A stretch of 64,000 nucleotides of DNA from Bradyrhizobium lablabi. GTDB lineage: Bacteria > Pseudomonadota > Alphaproteobacteria > Rhizobiales > Xanthobacteraceae. Within the stretch, counting starts at the first letter, position 1. Each line of letters begins with the position of its first letter. Shown in pieces: positions 35,589 through 44,502 of this stretch. Both the position numbers and the translations under genes were made by a program. The notes under the pieces were generated by a model, which did no database searches, had not been told where the DNA came from, and saw nothing but the letters and a program-made list of their open reading frames with translations. The stretch is from NCBI RefSeq assembly GCF_001440475.1, contig NZ_LLYB01000060.1, positions 263,451 to 327,450 on the forward strand. The letters run 5' to 3'.

Positions 35589-36476
35589 ATGCCACGTCCC
35601 AACCTTGCGGCCCAGCTCACGTCGCGGATCCTGGATTATATCCGGGCCAATGATCTTCAGCCTGACCAGCACCTGCCCAGCCAGACCCTCGCCGATGCCT
35701 TGCGGGTCTCACGCGCGCCGATCGGCGCCGCCCTGCAAATGCTCGAAGACATGAAGGTCGTGCGCTCGGAGCCCAATCGCGGCTTCTTCCTGGTGAAAGG
35801 GGCCGACGAGCTTCCCGACGTTGCGGCAAGCGCCGAGGCGATGGAGCCGGAGAACGAAGACGAGTGGTATTTTGCGATCGCCGAAGATCGCCTCGCCGGG
35901 AAACTTCCTGATCGCGTCAGTGAGAACGAGTTGATCCGGCGCTATGGATTGTCGCGAACGCGGCTGCTGAAGATTCTAACGAAAATAGCCGAGGAAGGCT
36001 GGATTGAGCGCCTTCCCGGCAATGGATGGGCCTTTGGGCAGCTTCTGACCTCCAAGGAGAGCTACCAGCACGGATACCAATTGAGGGTCGCCCTGGAGCC
36101 GCAGGCGGTGCTGCTGCCGGGTTTCCAGATCGATCGTGCGGCGTTCGCGGCAGCACGCGAGAAGCAGCAGTGGCTGCTCGACGGTGGCTACAAGCGTGCA
36201 TCGCGTTCCGAAATCTTTGCCGCCAATTCCGAGTTCCACGAAATGCTGGTCGGCTGCTCCGGCAATCCGTTCTTTCTCGACGCCTTGAAGCGGGTCAATC
36301 GGCTGCGCCGGCTGGTGGAATACCACATCACGGTGGATCGCAGCCGGCTGCCGCTGCAGTGTCGTGAGCACATCAACATTCTGACATTGCTCGAGAAGGG
36401 CCTGCGGCAGGAGGCGGCGGATTTCCTCCGCGTTCACATCGAAGGCGCCGGCCTGATCAAGATACCGCAGGTCTGA
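35589..36476 (+). CDS. GntR-family transcriptional regulator
   Basis: A 295-residue regulator. The N-terminal winged helix (LTSRILDYIRANDLQPDQHLPS, about residues 10-31, then DALRVSRAPIGAALQMLE) is followed by an apparent second helix-turn-helix-like stretch (VSENELIRRYGLSRTRLLKILTKIAEEGWIERLPGNGW, split near residues 110-147). The C-terminal helical domain of FCD type has HEMLVGCSGNPFFLDALKRVNRLRR. GAGG precedes ATG 35589 by 7 nt. It probably represses itself, the lactonase and the downstream transporter/aconitase genes, sensing a carboxylate. Confidence 0.85.
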   Translation: MPRPNLAAQLTSRILDYIRANDLQPDQHLPSQTLADALRVSRAPIGAALQMLEDMKVVRSEPNRGFFLVKGADELPDVAASAEAMEPENEDEWYFAIAEDRLAGKLPDRVSENELIRRYGLSRTRLLKILTKIAEEGWIERLPGNGWAFGQLLTSKESYQHGYQLRVALEPQAVLLPGFQIDRAAFAAAREKQQWLLDGGYKRASRSEIFAANSEFHEMLVGCSGNPFFLDALKRVNRLRRLVEYHITVDRSRLPLQCREHINILTLLEKGLRQEAADFLRVHIEGAGLIKIPQV

Positions 36477-36495
36477 CCGGCAAAATTCAGTATTA

Positions 36496-36514
36496 CATTT
36501 TATTTTATAAAATG
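36496..36514. promoter_or_regulatory. 19-bp palindrome before the MFS gene, GntR operator candidate
   Basis: CATTTTATTTTATAAAATG has perfect 7-bp arms (CATTTTA/TAAAATG) around 5 nt. It is 20 nt after the GntR stop and 72 nt before the MFS start, and shares TTTTA-N5-TAAAA with 35471-35485. Confidence 0.65.
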
Positions 36515-36585
36515 CGATTTGGCTCCCCATAAGCCGCTTGGGCGTTGAGCCGCGCGTCCATAACAACGCCGTTGGGAGGCGCCGC

Positions 36586-37905
36586 ATGTCCGGCACGACA
36601 TCAGCAGTCGAGCGATCCGCCACGCGCAAGGTGTTCTGGCGCATCGTTCCCTATTGCTTCGTTCTCTACGTGATCTCCTATCTCGACCGCGCCAATATCG
36701 GCTACGCGGCGCTGCAGATGAACAAGGAGCTGGCGCTGACCAGCGAGGCGTTCGGCTTCGCCCCGGGGATCTTCTTCATCGGCTATTTTCTGTTCGAGGT
36801 GCCGAGCAACGTCGCCCTCAACAAATACGGTGCGCGGATCTGGATCTCGCGCATCCTGATCACCTGGGGACTGGTCGCCGTCGGTACCGCCTTCGTTCAG
36901 ACGGCGACCCAGTTATACATCCTGCGCTTCCTGCTCGGTGTCGCCGAAGCCGGCTTCTTTCCCGGCATCATCATCTATCTGACCTATTGGTTCAGGGCCA
37001 AGGAACAGGCCACCACCGTCGCGCTGTTCACCGCGGCGATTCCGGTGTCCTACCTGTTGGGTGCGCCACTCAGCACCTGGATCATGGATCACGGTTCGGG
37101 CTTTGGCCTCAGCGGCTGGCGATGGATGCTGCTGCTCGAAGGCGCGCCGGCGGTGCTTGCCGGTGTCGTGAACTATTTCATCATGACCGATCGCCCCGAG
37201 CAGGCCAAATGGCTGACCGCGGAAGAACGTGACTGGCTTTCGGGAGAATTGCGTAGGGATCATGAGGCCCGCACCAACGTCGAACATCTCGGGGTGATCG
37301 CCGCGATTACCAATCCGAAGGTGCTGTTTTTGTCGGCGATCTATTTCATCTATCAGGTCGGCAATCTCGGCATCGGCCTCTGGATGCCGCAGATCATCAA
37401 GGGATTTGCGGGATCGTTGACCAATTTTGAGGTCGGCCTGGTCGCGATGTTCCCCTACGCCTTCGCGACGGTGGCGATGGTGCTGTGGTCGCGCAATTCC
37501 GACCGCACCGGCGAGCGGCAGAAGCACTCCGCCTTTCCGTTGCTATGCGCTGCGGTCGCACTGGCGCTGACCGGGCTGGTGCTGCAGCCGGTGATCGCCA
37601 TGGCATTGATCTCGTTTGCGCTCGCCGGGCTCTACGCTTTCAAGTCGCCGTTCTGGTCGCTGCCTGGCCTGTTTCTCAGCCGCTCCACCGCCGCGGTTTC
37701 AATTGCTGCGATCAATTCGATCGGCAATCTCGGCGGATTCGTCGGTCCTTATACAATCGGCGTCATCAAGGATTGGGCCGGTGGTGCCTATGGCGGGTTG
37801 TTGTTTCTCAGCGGTCTGCTCTTCATTTCATTCCTGATGACCCTGCTGGCAAGGATGGAGAATACGCTCGCGACCCGCGCAGAACCCGCCGAAGCGCGAG
37901 CATGA
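36586..37905 (+). CDS. MFS transporter, anion:cation symporter-like
   Basis: A 439-residue permease with about twelve membrane segments. Features typical of the ACS family (phthalate/tartrate/4-hydroxyphenylacetate transporters) are ISYLDRANIGYAALQMNKEL near residue 24, GYFLFEVPSNVALNKYGAR near 65, and RFLLGVAEAGFFPGIIIYLTYWF near 108. ATG 36586 follows GGGAGG by 6 nt. It lies between the GntR gene and an aconitase paralogue, so import of a tricarboxylate or hydroxy-acid used by that enzyme is plausible but not shown. Confidence 0.9.
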   Translation: MSGTTSAVERSATRKVFWRIVPYCFVLYVISYLDRANIGYAALQMNKELALTSEAFGFAPGIFFIGYFLFEVPSNVALNKYGARIWISRILITWGLVAVGTAFVQTATQLYILRFLLGVAEAGFFPGIIIYLTYWFRAKEQATTVALFTAAIPVSYLLGAPLSTWIMDHGSGFGLSGWRWMLLLEGAPAVLAGVVNYFIMTDRPEQAKWLTAEERDWLSGELRRDHEARTNVEHLGVIAAITNPKVLFLSAIYFIYQVGNLGIGLWMPQIIKGFAGSLTNFEVGLVAMFPYAFATVAMVLWSRNSDRTGERQKHSAFPLLCAAVALALTGLVLQPVIAMALISFALAGLYAFKSPFWSLPGLFLSRSTAAVSIAAINSIGNLGGFVGPYTIGVIKDWAGGAYGGLLFLSGLLFISFLMTLLARMENTLATRAEPAEARA

Positions 37906-37959
37906 GCGCTATGCGTGATCTGCCCCGTCGCGTTAGGGATGCCCGGAAGGATGGTCACC

Positions 37960-40599
37960 GTGTCTGCTGATAGCGTCACTCTGACGTGCGGGACACAAGT
38001 CTATCGCATCGCCGACATGGCCGGCGCCGCGGGAGACGATCTTGCGCGCCTGCCTGTCATTCTCCGGATCCTTCTGGAGAACGTACTGCGCAACACGGGT
38101 GAGGGCTGGGACGCCGCGGTCTCGGCGATCCGCGGCTGGCTCGAACACGGCCGAAGCGAACGCGAGATCGCCTTCCTGCCGTCGCGGGTCCTGATGCACG
38201 ACACGACTTGCGGCCCGGCCCTTGTCGACATCGCCGCGATGCGTTCCTCGCTCGCGGAAGCCGGCGGCGATCCGAACCGGCTCAATCCGGTGCTGCCGGT
38301 CGACGTCTCGACGGACCACTCGATTGGGGTCGATGTGTTCGGCCGCACGGATGCCTTGAAGCTCAACATCGAGCACGAATTCCAACGCAATGCCGAGCGC
38401 TACCGCTTCATGAAATGGGCGACCCATGCGCTCGACGGCGTCCGCGTGCATCCGCCCGGCACCGGCATCATGCACACGCTGAACCTCGAGCGACTCGCGA
38501 GCGTGGTGACGCGGTTCTCTCGCGACGGCGTTCAGTGGGCCGCGCCCGACACGCTGATCGGCACCGACAGCCATACCCCGATGATCAACGGGATCGGCGT
38601 TCTGGCCTGGGGCGTCGGCGGTCTTGAGGCCGAAAGCGTCATGTTCGGCATGCCTGTGACGATGAAGGTGCCGGACGTGGTCGGCGTGCACCTGACGGGC
38701 AGCCTCCGCGAAGGCGTGCTTGCGACGGATCTCGCGCTGACCGTCACCGAGCGCTTGCGGCAGATTGATCTGGCGGATCGTTTCGTCGAGTTCTTCGGAC
38801 CCGGCGTTTCCTCGCTCTCGGCCGGTGATCGTGCCGTGGTTGCGAACATGGCGCCCGAGTTCGGTGGCAATTCCGGCTTCTTTCCGATCGACCGCCGCAC
38901 GCTCGATTATCTGACACAGACCGGCCGTTCAGCGGAGCAGGTGGCCCTGGTCGAAGCCTATGCAAGGCGGCAAGGGCTGTGGTTCGATCCTGCCGCGACG
39001 CCGCGTTACACTTCCACCATCAGCATCGCGCTCGATGAAGTCGAGGTCAGCCTGGCCGGGCCGCGCCGCCCGCAGGACCTCATTCCCGCCGGAGCGACGG
39101 CAAGTGCGCTGGCGCCGCTGCTCGCCGGCGAACTCAATCCATCATCGGAAGCGCAGCAGCCGGGCGACGGCGCTGTTGCGATTGCGGCGATCACGAGTTG
39201 TACCAACACCTCCGATCCACGCTTGCTGATCGCGGCGGGCTTGCTCGCGCGCAAGGCACGCGCGCTCGGCCTTGCGGCGCCGCCATGGGTCAAGACCTCG
39301 CTGGCGCCGGGCTCGCCGACCGCCGAACGCTATCTGCAGCGCGCCGGTCTGTTGCAAGATCTGGAGGCGCTGGGTTTTGCCATCGTCGGCTATGGCTGCA
39401 CCACCTGCATCGGCAATTCCGGTCCGCTGACGCCGGCGATGTCGGCGGCGATCGCGGAACGGGAGATTGTCCCTGTCGCGGTGCTGTCGGGTAACCGCAA
39501 TTTCTCGGGCCGCGTCCATCCCCAGATCGATGCCGCGTTCCTGGCATCGCCGCCGCTCGTCGTCGCCTTCGCGCTCGCAGGTGACGCCGTTCGCGACGTG
39601 CTTCACGACCCGATCGGACGCACGAGCACTGGTATCGATGTTCGTCTCGCAGACATCTGGCCCACCGGCGCAGAGATCGATACCGCGCTGGCGCTGGCGC
39701 GCAGGCCGGAAGATTACGGCGCAGCGTATGATGCGGCCGAAGCCAGCGCTGATTGGGCGAAATTCGATGCGCCCGCGAGCGTGCTGTTTCCCTGGGACGA
39801 AGCCTCGACCTATATCCGGCGCCCGCCATTCGCGAGTTCTGGCGCCGGCTCCCGGCTCGGAAACTACGCGGCAACTCCGCTTCTCGTGCTCGGTGACGAC
39901 ATCACGACGGACCATATATCACCGGCCGGTGCGCTCGCGCCCGACAGCGAAGCGGCGGAGTATCTCGTGGCGCGCGGCGAGGATCGGCGAAACCTGAACG
40001 TCTTCGCGTCGCGCCGCGGAAACTGGGAAGTCATGCTGCGCGGCCTCTTCACCAACAAGAACGTGCGCAACCTGCTCGCGCCCGATCTGGCGCCGGGGAC
40101 GACCATTCATGCCGGCTCGGGCGAGCGCATGGCGCTCTGGCGTGCGGCCGAGCTCTACGCCAGGCAAGAGCGATCGGTGACCCTGTTGGCCGGCGAACGT
40201 TACGGCATGGGCTCGTCGCGCGATTGGGCAGCCAAAGGCGCGGCATTGCTCGGCATCCGCGCGGTACTGGCGCTCGGCTTTGAGCGCATCCACCGTTCGA
40301 ACCTGATCGGGATGGGGATATTGCCTCTGCGGTTGCCGGCGGATCGCCGGCCTGAGGATCTCGGCCTCGGGCCCGATGACACCGTAGAGATCGACGCGAC
40401 GCCCGAACAAATACACCCGCGCACGTCGATTCGGGTTCGAATTGGCAGAGGTGGAGTTTACGACAGTTTCGAAGCAGTTGCGGCCGTCGAAACCGGTCTC
40501 GAATGCGAAATTCTGAAAGCCGGCGGCTTGCTGCCTCTGATCTTGCGCCGCGCCCACGCCGCGGATGCCGCTAATGGATCGTCCGCTCCGGTCTCTTGA
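37960..40599 (+). CDS. acnA: Aconitase A-family hydratase (aconitate hydratase paralogue)
   Basis: A protein of about 879 residues with all aconitase landmarks: VDVSTDHSIGVDVFG, EFQRNAERYRFMKWA, TDSHTPMINGIGVLAWGVGG, cluster ligands in SCTNTSDP and GYGCTTCIGNSGPL, and the swivel-domain GMGSSRDWAAKG. GTG 37960 is preferred (GGAAGG 9 nt upstream); ATG 37951 would touch the same site. It isomerises citrate or a related tricarboxylate by dehydration and rehydration. Because it is tied to a GntR regulator and an MFS permease, it may be a substrate-specific paralogue rather than the TCA-cycle copy. Confidence 0.87.
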   Translation: MSADSVTLTCGTQVYRIADMAGAAGDDLARLPVILRILLENVLRNTGEGWDAAVSAIRGWLEHGRSEREIAFLPSRVLMHDTTCGPALVDIAAMRSSLAEAGGDPNRLNPVLPVDVSTDHSIGVDVFGRTDALKLNIEHEFQRNAERYRFMKWATHALDGVRVHPPGTGIMHTLNLERLASVVTRFSRDGVQWAAPDTLIGTDSHTPMINGIGVLAWGVGGLEAESVMFGMPVTMKVPDVVGVHLTGSLREGVLATDLALTVTERLRQIDLADRFVEFFGPGVSSLSAGDRAVVANMAPEFGGNSGFFPIDRRTLDYLTQTGRSAEQVALVEAYARRQGLWFDPAATPRYTSTISIALDEVEVSLAGPRRPQDLIPAGATASALAPLLAGELNPSSEAQQPGDGAVAIAAITSCTNTSDPRLLIAAGLLARKARALGLAAPPWVKTSLAPGSPTAERYLQRAGLLQDLEALGFAIVGYGCTTCIGNSGPLTPAMSAAIAEREIVPVAVLSGNRNFSGRVHPQIDAAFLASPPLVVAFALAGDAVRDVLHDPIGRTSTGIDVRLADIWPTGAEIDTALALARRPEDYGAAYDAAEASADWAKFDAPASVLFPWDEASTYIRRPPFASSGAGSRLGNYAATPLLVLGDDITTDHISPAGALAPDSEAAEYLVARGEDRRNLNVFASRRGNWEVMLRGLFTNKNVRNLLAPDLAPGTTIHAGSGERMALWRAAELYARQERSVTLLAGERYGMGSSRDWAAKGAALLGIRAVLALGFERIHRSNLIGMGILPLRLPADRRPEDLGLGPDDTVEIDATPEQIHPRTSIRVRIGRGGVYDSFEAVAAVETGLECEILKAGGLLPLILRRAHAADAANGSSAPVS

Positions 40600-40734
40600 G
40601 GGGAATGAAATTCAGCCGAACGACTACCCCGTGGTAAGCTCTTCTCCGGCATTATCCGCCCGCAAGTAATCGACTATACGCGGCAGCACTTTTCCGCGAT
40701 CGTTTGCTTGTCGGCCTGTCCCGAAGGAGACCAA

Positions 40735-40989
40735 ATGCGCGTACCGGCTTGTATGATTTTGATGATCGGAACGATGGTGGCCGCCGTGCCTGCGCGGGCC
40801 CAGACCTATGATCCAGGCTACCCGGTTTGCCTGCAAACCTACGGCATCGACGGCAGTTACATCGAGTGCAGCTTTAGTTCGCTGGCGCAGTGCGCCGCGT
40901 CCGCTTCGGGGCGCTCGGCCCAGTGCCTGAACAATCCGTATTTCGCGCATGGCGACAGGAAACCGCCTCGCCAACGCGGCGTTTACTAG
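40735..40989 (+). CDS. Small secreted DUF3551-family protein
   Basis: An 84-residue protein with a signal peptide (MRVPACMILMIGTMVAAVPA, then RA). The mature part has four Cys and the motif YPVCLQTYG...YIECSFSSLAQCAASASGRSAQC, characteristic of the DUF3551 family that is abundant in Bradyrhizobium. Two disulfides are likely. GAAGGAGA precedes ATG 40735 by 4-5 nt. Function of the family is unknown to me. It stands alone between the aconitase and phosphoglucomutase genes. Confidence 0.8.
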   Translation: MRVPACMILMIGTMVAAVPARAQTYDPGYPVCLQTYGIDGSYIECSFSSLAQCAASASGRSAQCLNNPYFAHGDRKPPRQRGVY

Positions 40990-41079
40990 GGCGGCATTGG
41001 CTTGCGTCGTCACGCACGATTTTGCCCGCACCATCGCCTGCACCTATAATCCGGCGAAACCACCATTCCGTGAGGTCAT

Positions 41080-42720
41080 GTGACTGCCCCCAATCCTGCC
41101 GCCGGCAAGCCGGTCGATCCCGCCTCCCTCGTCAACGTACCGCAATTGGTAACGGCCTATTTTGCGTGCAAGCCGGATCCCTCCGATCCCGCCCAGCGCG
41201 TTGCGTTCGGAACCTCGGGCCATCGCGGGACGTCGCTGAAGAACTCGTTCAACGAAAATCATATCCTGGCGACGACCCAGGCGATCTGCGATCATCGCCG
41301 CGAGACCGGGCTCACCGGCCCGCTGTTCATCGGCATCGATACCCATGCGCTGGCCGAGCCGGCGCTCGCGAGCGCGGTGGAGGTGTTTGCCGCCAACGGC
41401 GTCGACATCATGATCGACGAGCGCGGCGGCTACACGCCGACGCCGGTCATCTCGCATGCGATCCTGAGCTACAACAAGGGCCGAACGAGCGGGCTCGCCG
41501 ACGGCGTCGTCATCACGCCCTCGCACAATCCGCCCGAAGACGGTGGCTACAAATATAACCCGCCGCATGGCGGCCCGGCCGATACCGACGTGACGGCCAA
41601 GGTCGAAAAGGCCGCCAACGCCTACATGGAGGCCGGCATGCAGGGCGTTGCGCGGATGCCGTATGCGCGCGCCCGCAAGGCGCCGTCGACACATCTGCAC
41701 GACTACATCCGTCCCTATGTCGCCGATCTCGGCAATGCCGTGGACATGGCGCTGATCAAATCATCCGGCGTGAAAATCGGGATCGATCCATTGGGCGGCG
41801 CCGCCGTACATTACTGGCAGCCGCTGATCGAGCACTACGGGATCAACGCGACGGTTGTGAACAATGCCGTCGACCCGACATTCCGTTTCATGACCGCCGA
41901 CTGGGACGGAAAAATCCGGATGGATTGTTCTTCACCTTTCGCGATGGCGAGCCTGATCCAGATGCGCGACAGGTTCGATGTCGCCTTCGCCAACGATACC
42001 GATGCCGACCGGCATGGCATCGTCACGCGCACGGGCGGCCTGATGAATCCGAACCATTTTCTTGCGACGGCGATCGCCTATCTGTTCGAGCATCGGCCGC
42101 AATGGGGCAGGGAGGCCGCAATCGGCAAGACCATTGTCTCCAGTTCGATCATCGACCGTGTCGCCAAAAAGCTGAACCGCAAGCTGGTCGAAACTCCCGT
42201 CGGCTTCAAATGGTTCGTCGAAGGCCTCGGCACCGGCGCGTTCGGTTTTGCGGGCGAGGAAAGCGCCGGCGCATCGTTCCTCAAGCGTGATGGCTCGGTC
42301 TGGACGACCGACAAGGACGGCATGGTGATGGGGCTGCTCGCCGCCGAAATCCTCGGTCGTACCGGCCGCGACCCGAGCCAGTTGTTTGCCGGACTGACGG
42401 CCGAACTCGGCGTGCCCTTCTACGAGCGGATCGACGTGCCGGCGACACCGAAGCAGAAGAGTGCGCTGAAGGCGCTCGGACCGGAGCAACTCGACATGCG
42501 CCAGCTTGCCGGTGAACCGGTCAGCGCGATACGGACGCGCGCACCTGGCAATGACCAGTCGTTCGGCGGCATCAAGGTGGAGTCCGAGGCAGGATGGTTC
42601 GCCGCGCGACCATCGGGCACCGAAGACGTCTACAAGATCTACGCCGAAAGTTTCCGGGATCAGAATCATCTGAAGACGATTCAGCAGGACGCCCAACGCG
42701 CGATCGCGAAGGCTTTCTGA
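41080..42720 (+). CDS. pgm: Phosphoglucomutase (alpha-D-glucose phosphate-specific)
   Basis: A 546-residue alpha-D-phosphohexomutase, the same length as the E. coli enzyme. It contains FGTSGHRGTS near residue 45, the phosphoserine loop TPSHNPPEDGG near 146, the metal loop NDTDADRHG near 305, the sugar loop GEESAGASFL near 390 and the phosphate-binding ARPSGTED near 510. It interconverts glucose 1- and 6-phosphate for glycogen and polysaccharide synthesis. The start is GTG 41080 with GAGGT 3 nt upstream; the overlapping ATG at 41078 is followed at once by a stop. Confidence 0.95.
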   Translation: MTAPNPAAGKPVDPASLVNVPQLVTAYFACKPDPSDPAQRVAFGTSGHRGTSLKNSFNENHILATTQAICDHRRETGLTGPLFIGIDTHALAEPALASAVEVFAANGVDIMIDERGGYTPTPVISHAILSYNKGRTSGLADGVVITPSHNPPEDGGYKYNPPHGGPADTDVTAKVEKAANAYMEAGMQGVARMPYARARKAPSTHLHDYIRPYVADLGNAVDMALIKSSGVKIGIDPLGGAAVHYWQPLIEHYGINATVVNNAVDPTFRFMTADWDGKIRMDCSSPFAMASLIQMRDRFDVAFANDTDADRHGIVTRTGGLMNPNHFLATAIAYLFEHRPQWGREAAIGKTIVSSSIIDRVAKKLNRKLVETPVGFKWFVEGLGTGAFGFAGEESAGASFLKRDGSVWTTDKDGMVMGLLAAEILGRTGRDPSQLFAGLTAELGVPFYERIDVPATPKQKSALKALGPEQLDMRQLAGEPVSAIRTRAPGNDQSFGGIKVESEAGWFAARPSGTEDVYKIYAESFRDQNHLKTIQQDAQRAIAKAF

Positions 42721-42976
42721 ATTTCAGGTGAGATAGGTCGAAAGTCGATAACGAGAAACGCCGAAATCAGGCGCAGCGTAAGAATATTGCGCCTGACCAC
42801 ATCAGTTCGGCACAGTCTTGCCGACGGGAACAGCGGAACTGAAGCTTAAGCGCCCGGCGACTTGCGATCACGCTGAAATCACGAAGGCCCAAGCAGTGTT
42901 AGGCTCGGGAGTTAGCTGCCAGAAAGTTCGTTCCGAACAGCAATCTGTCAGCTATCGCGAGGTACCGGGGGATGAA

Positions 42977-43303
42977 ATGAGTGCTGAATCGGTCGTCTAC
43001 TATCTGAATCGCGTGCCTGAGAGCGATCCGAATGACCAAACCGAATGGCTTGTAACGGCGTTGGGACAATACACCGGCGCGGAACTGCGCGAACTGCTCT
43101 ATGTGGCGGAAGAGCCTGGCTTCTTTGAACTGATGCGCGGGCTGTTTGCGCTCCCGGACGAGAGTCGTGCTGCCCTGCAGCATTTTCTCGAAACCGGTCA
43201 TCCTCCGGCCATGAAGGCGGGGGTCGACGCGAAGGGACGGTTGACGATCGAGCACGTCACCGACGAGCAACGGGTGAAGCTGCTTCCTGGGATCGCAAAT
43301 TAG
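42977..43303 (+). CDS. Small hypothetical protein
   Basis: A 108-residue acidic protein starting at ATG 42977 behind a GGGGGA stretch (42966-42971). It is predicted helical (LNRVPES, WLVTALGQYTGAELRELLYVAEEPGFFELMRGLFAL) with no signal, no Cys and no membrane segment. I do not recognise the family. Longer upstream reading to 42818 has poor composition. It lies 65 nt before an XRE-type regulator on the same strand. Confidence 0.6.
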   Translation: MSAESVVYYLNRVPESDPNDQTEWLVTALGQYTGAELRELLYVAEEPGFFELMRGLFALPDESRAALQHFLETGHPPAMKAGVDAKGRLTIEHVTDEQRVKLLPGIAN

Positions 43304-43368
43304 CGTCTGTATCTCCTTGAGGTTGTGCTAGGGTCTCCCAGCTTGAAACAGCCCGGGGGAGTCTGCCG

Positions 43369-43818
43369 ATGGCGACGAGAAAGTCTGGCCCGCTCGATGC
43401 GATGGTGGGCACCAGGATTCGGATGTTTCGGATCAACCGCGGCATGAGCCAAGCCCTGCTCGCGGAACGAATTGGCGTTACCTTTCAGCAACTGCAGAAA
43501 TATGAGCGGGGCGTCAACCGGGTCGGCGCCAGCCGGTTGTCGCAAATCGCTTCCGTGCTGGGCGTTTCGGTCGGCGAGTTGTTCGAATCTGTCGGGCCAG
43601 GATCTTCCGGCTTGAATTCGGCGGCTAACTTGCTCGCCGAGCCGGGCGCCTTGCGCGTTCTCAAGGCCTATGCGCGCACGACCAGCCCGCGCGTGAGGCT
43701 CTGCATCGCGAAGCTGGTTGAAAGCATCGCCGATCGAGCGCCCGCGGCGAAGGCCACGCTTGCGCTTTTGAATACTGTCGATCGCGATGAGCGGCGAAGG
43801 TTTCCTTCGCGGGGATAG
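43369..43818 (+). CDS. XRE-family helix-turn-helix regulator
   Basis: A 149-residue protein with one HTH_3 domain at residues 13-70 (RIRMFRINRGMSQALLAERIGV, then TFQQLQKYERGVNRVG and LSQIASVLGVSVGELFE). This is the compact form common in rhizobia (relatives of SinR-like regulators). The C-terminal 75 residues (LKAYARTTSPRVRLCIAKLVESIA) form a helical tail seen in those proteins. The regulator precedes the YcaO/peroxidase region but on its own transcript. Targets are unknown. Confidence 0.85.
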   Translation: MATRKSGPLDAMVGTRIRMFRINRGMSQALLAERIGVTFQQLQKYERGVNRVGASRLSQIASVLGVSVGELFESVGPGSSGLNSAANLLAEPGALRVLKAYARTTSPRVRLCIAKLVESIADRAPAAKATLALLNTVDRDERRRFPSRG

Positions 43819-43877
43819 TCGTCGTCAAGCAAGACGAGCGGCAATCGCTGCCGTCTATTCAATTCGGTGTCGCCGCG

Positions 43878-44432
43878 TCAGCCGGTCGCGCGAATCGCAA
43901 GCCGCTCCGGCGGCCTGCTGCCCGGAATGAACTCGCCGATCCAGTCGCGGCGCGTCGCCTCGATATGCCAGGACATCGCCTCGGCCGAATAGGGCGCCGG
44001 ATCAGGAATGTCCTTGCGAATCTCCTTGCCGTCGAGCCAGCCGCAACTATGCGAGTAGCGCGCGTTGCAGAGGAGGTGGATATCGCCGTGGTCCTGCAGC
44101 AGGACATAGCCATCGGCCGGGAAAAACGTGCCGGCAAGTTCGATCGCACCGGGCAACTGACGTACCAACAGGAACGTGCTGGTGGATTGCTTTTCCGACT
44201 CGGAGACCAGCACGCCGACCAGGCTGTGAATTGGCGTTATCGACTGTGGTGCAACCAGCGCGAGAGGCTCCGTGATCGGGCCGGCCGTCGCAATCGAAAG
44301 ATACTCCCCTTCAGGTCCCCAACGGCAGGCGATCAGCCATTCGCGGCTGCGGCCACGAATCAAGGTCGGCTTGGCATAGTCCGATCGGGCAATATCTGCT
44401 GCCATGGCTATGACTAAGGCTTTCGCGAGCAT
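43878..44432 (-). CDS. Hypothetical protein divergent from the YcaO gene, possibly secreted
   Basis: A 184-residue protein starting at ATG 44432 with GGAGG 6 nt upstream. The first 20 residues (MLAKALVIAMAADIARSDYA) could be a weak signal peptide. The body contains an LSIATAGPITEPLALVAPQS strand region, LVSESEKQSTSTFLLVRQLPG and CNARYSHSCGWLDG with two Cys. The family is not recognised. Its start region overlaps nothing, and the YcaO start at 44503 is only 70 nt away on the other strand, so a shared control region is likely. Confidence 0.6.
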   Translation of the reverse strand: MLAKALVIAMAADIARSDYAKPTLIRGRSREWLIACRWGPEGEYLSIATAGPITEPLALVAPQSITPIHSLVGVLVSESEKQSTSTFLLVRQLPGAIELAGTFFPADGYVLLQDHGDIHLLCNARYSHSCGWLDGKEIRKDIPDPAPYSAEAMSWHIEATRRDWIGEFIPGSRPPERLAIRATG

Positions 44433-44502
44433 AAGTTTCCTCCAGGGCGAAGGCGGGACTTGCCTTACGCTTGGAGTCTGCCCGTCAAGTCGTGAGGTCA
44501 CC

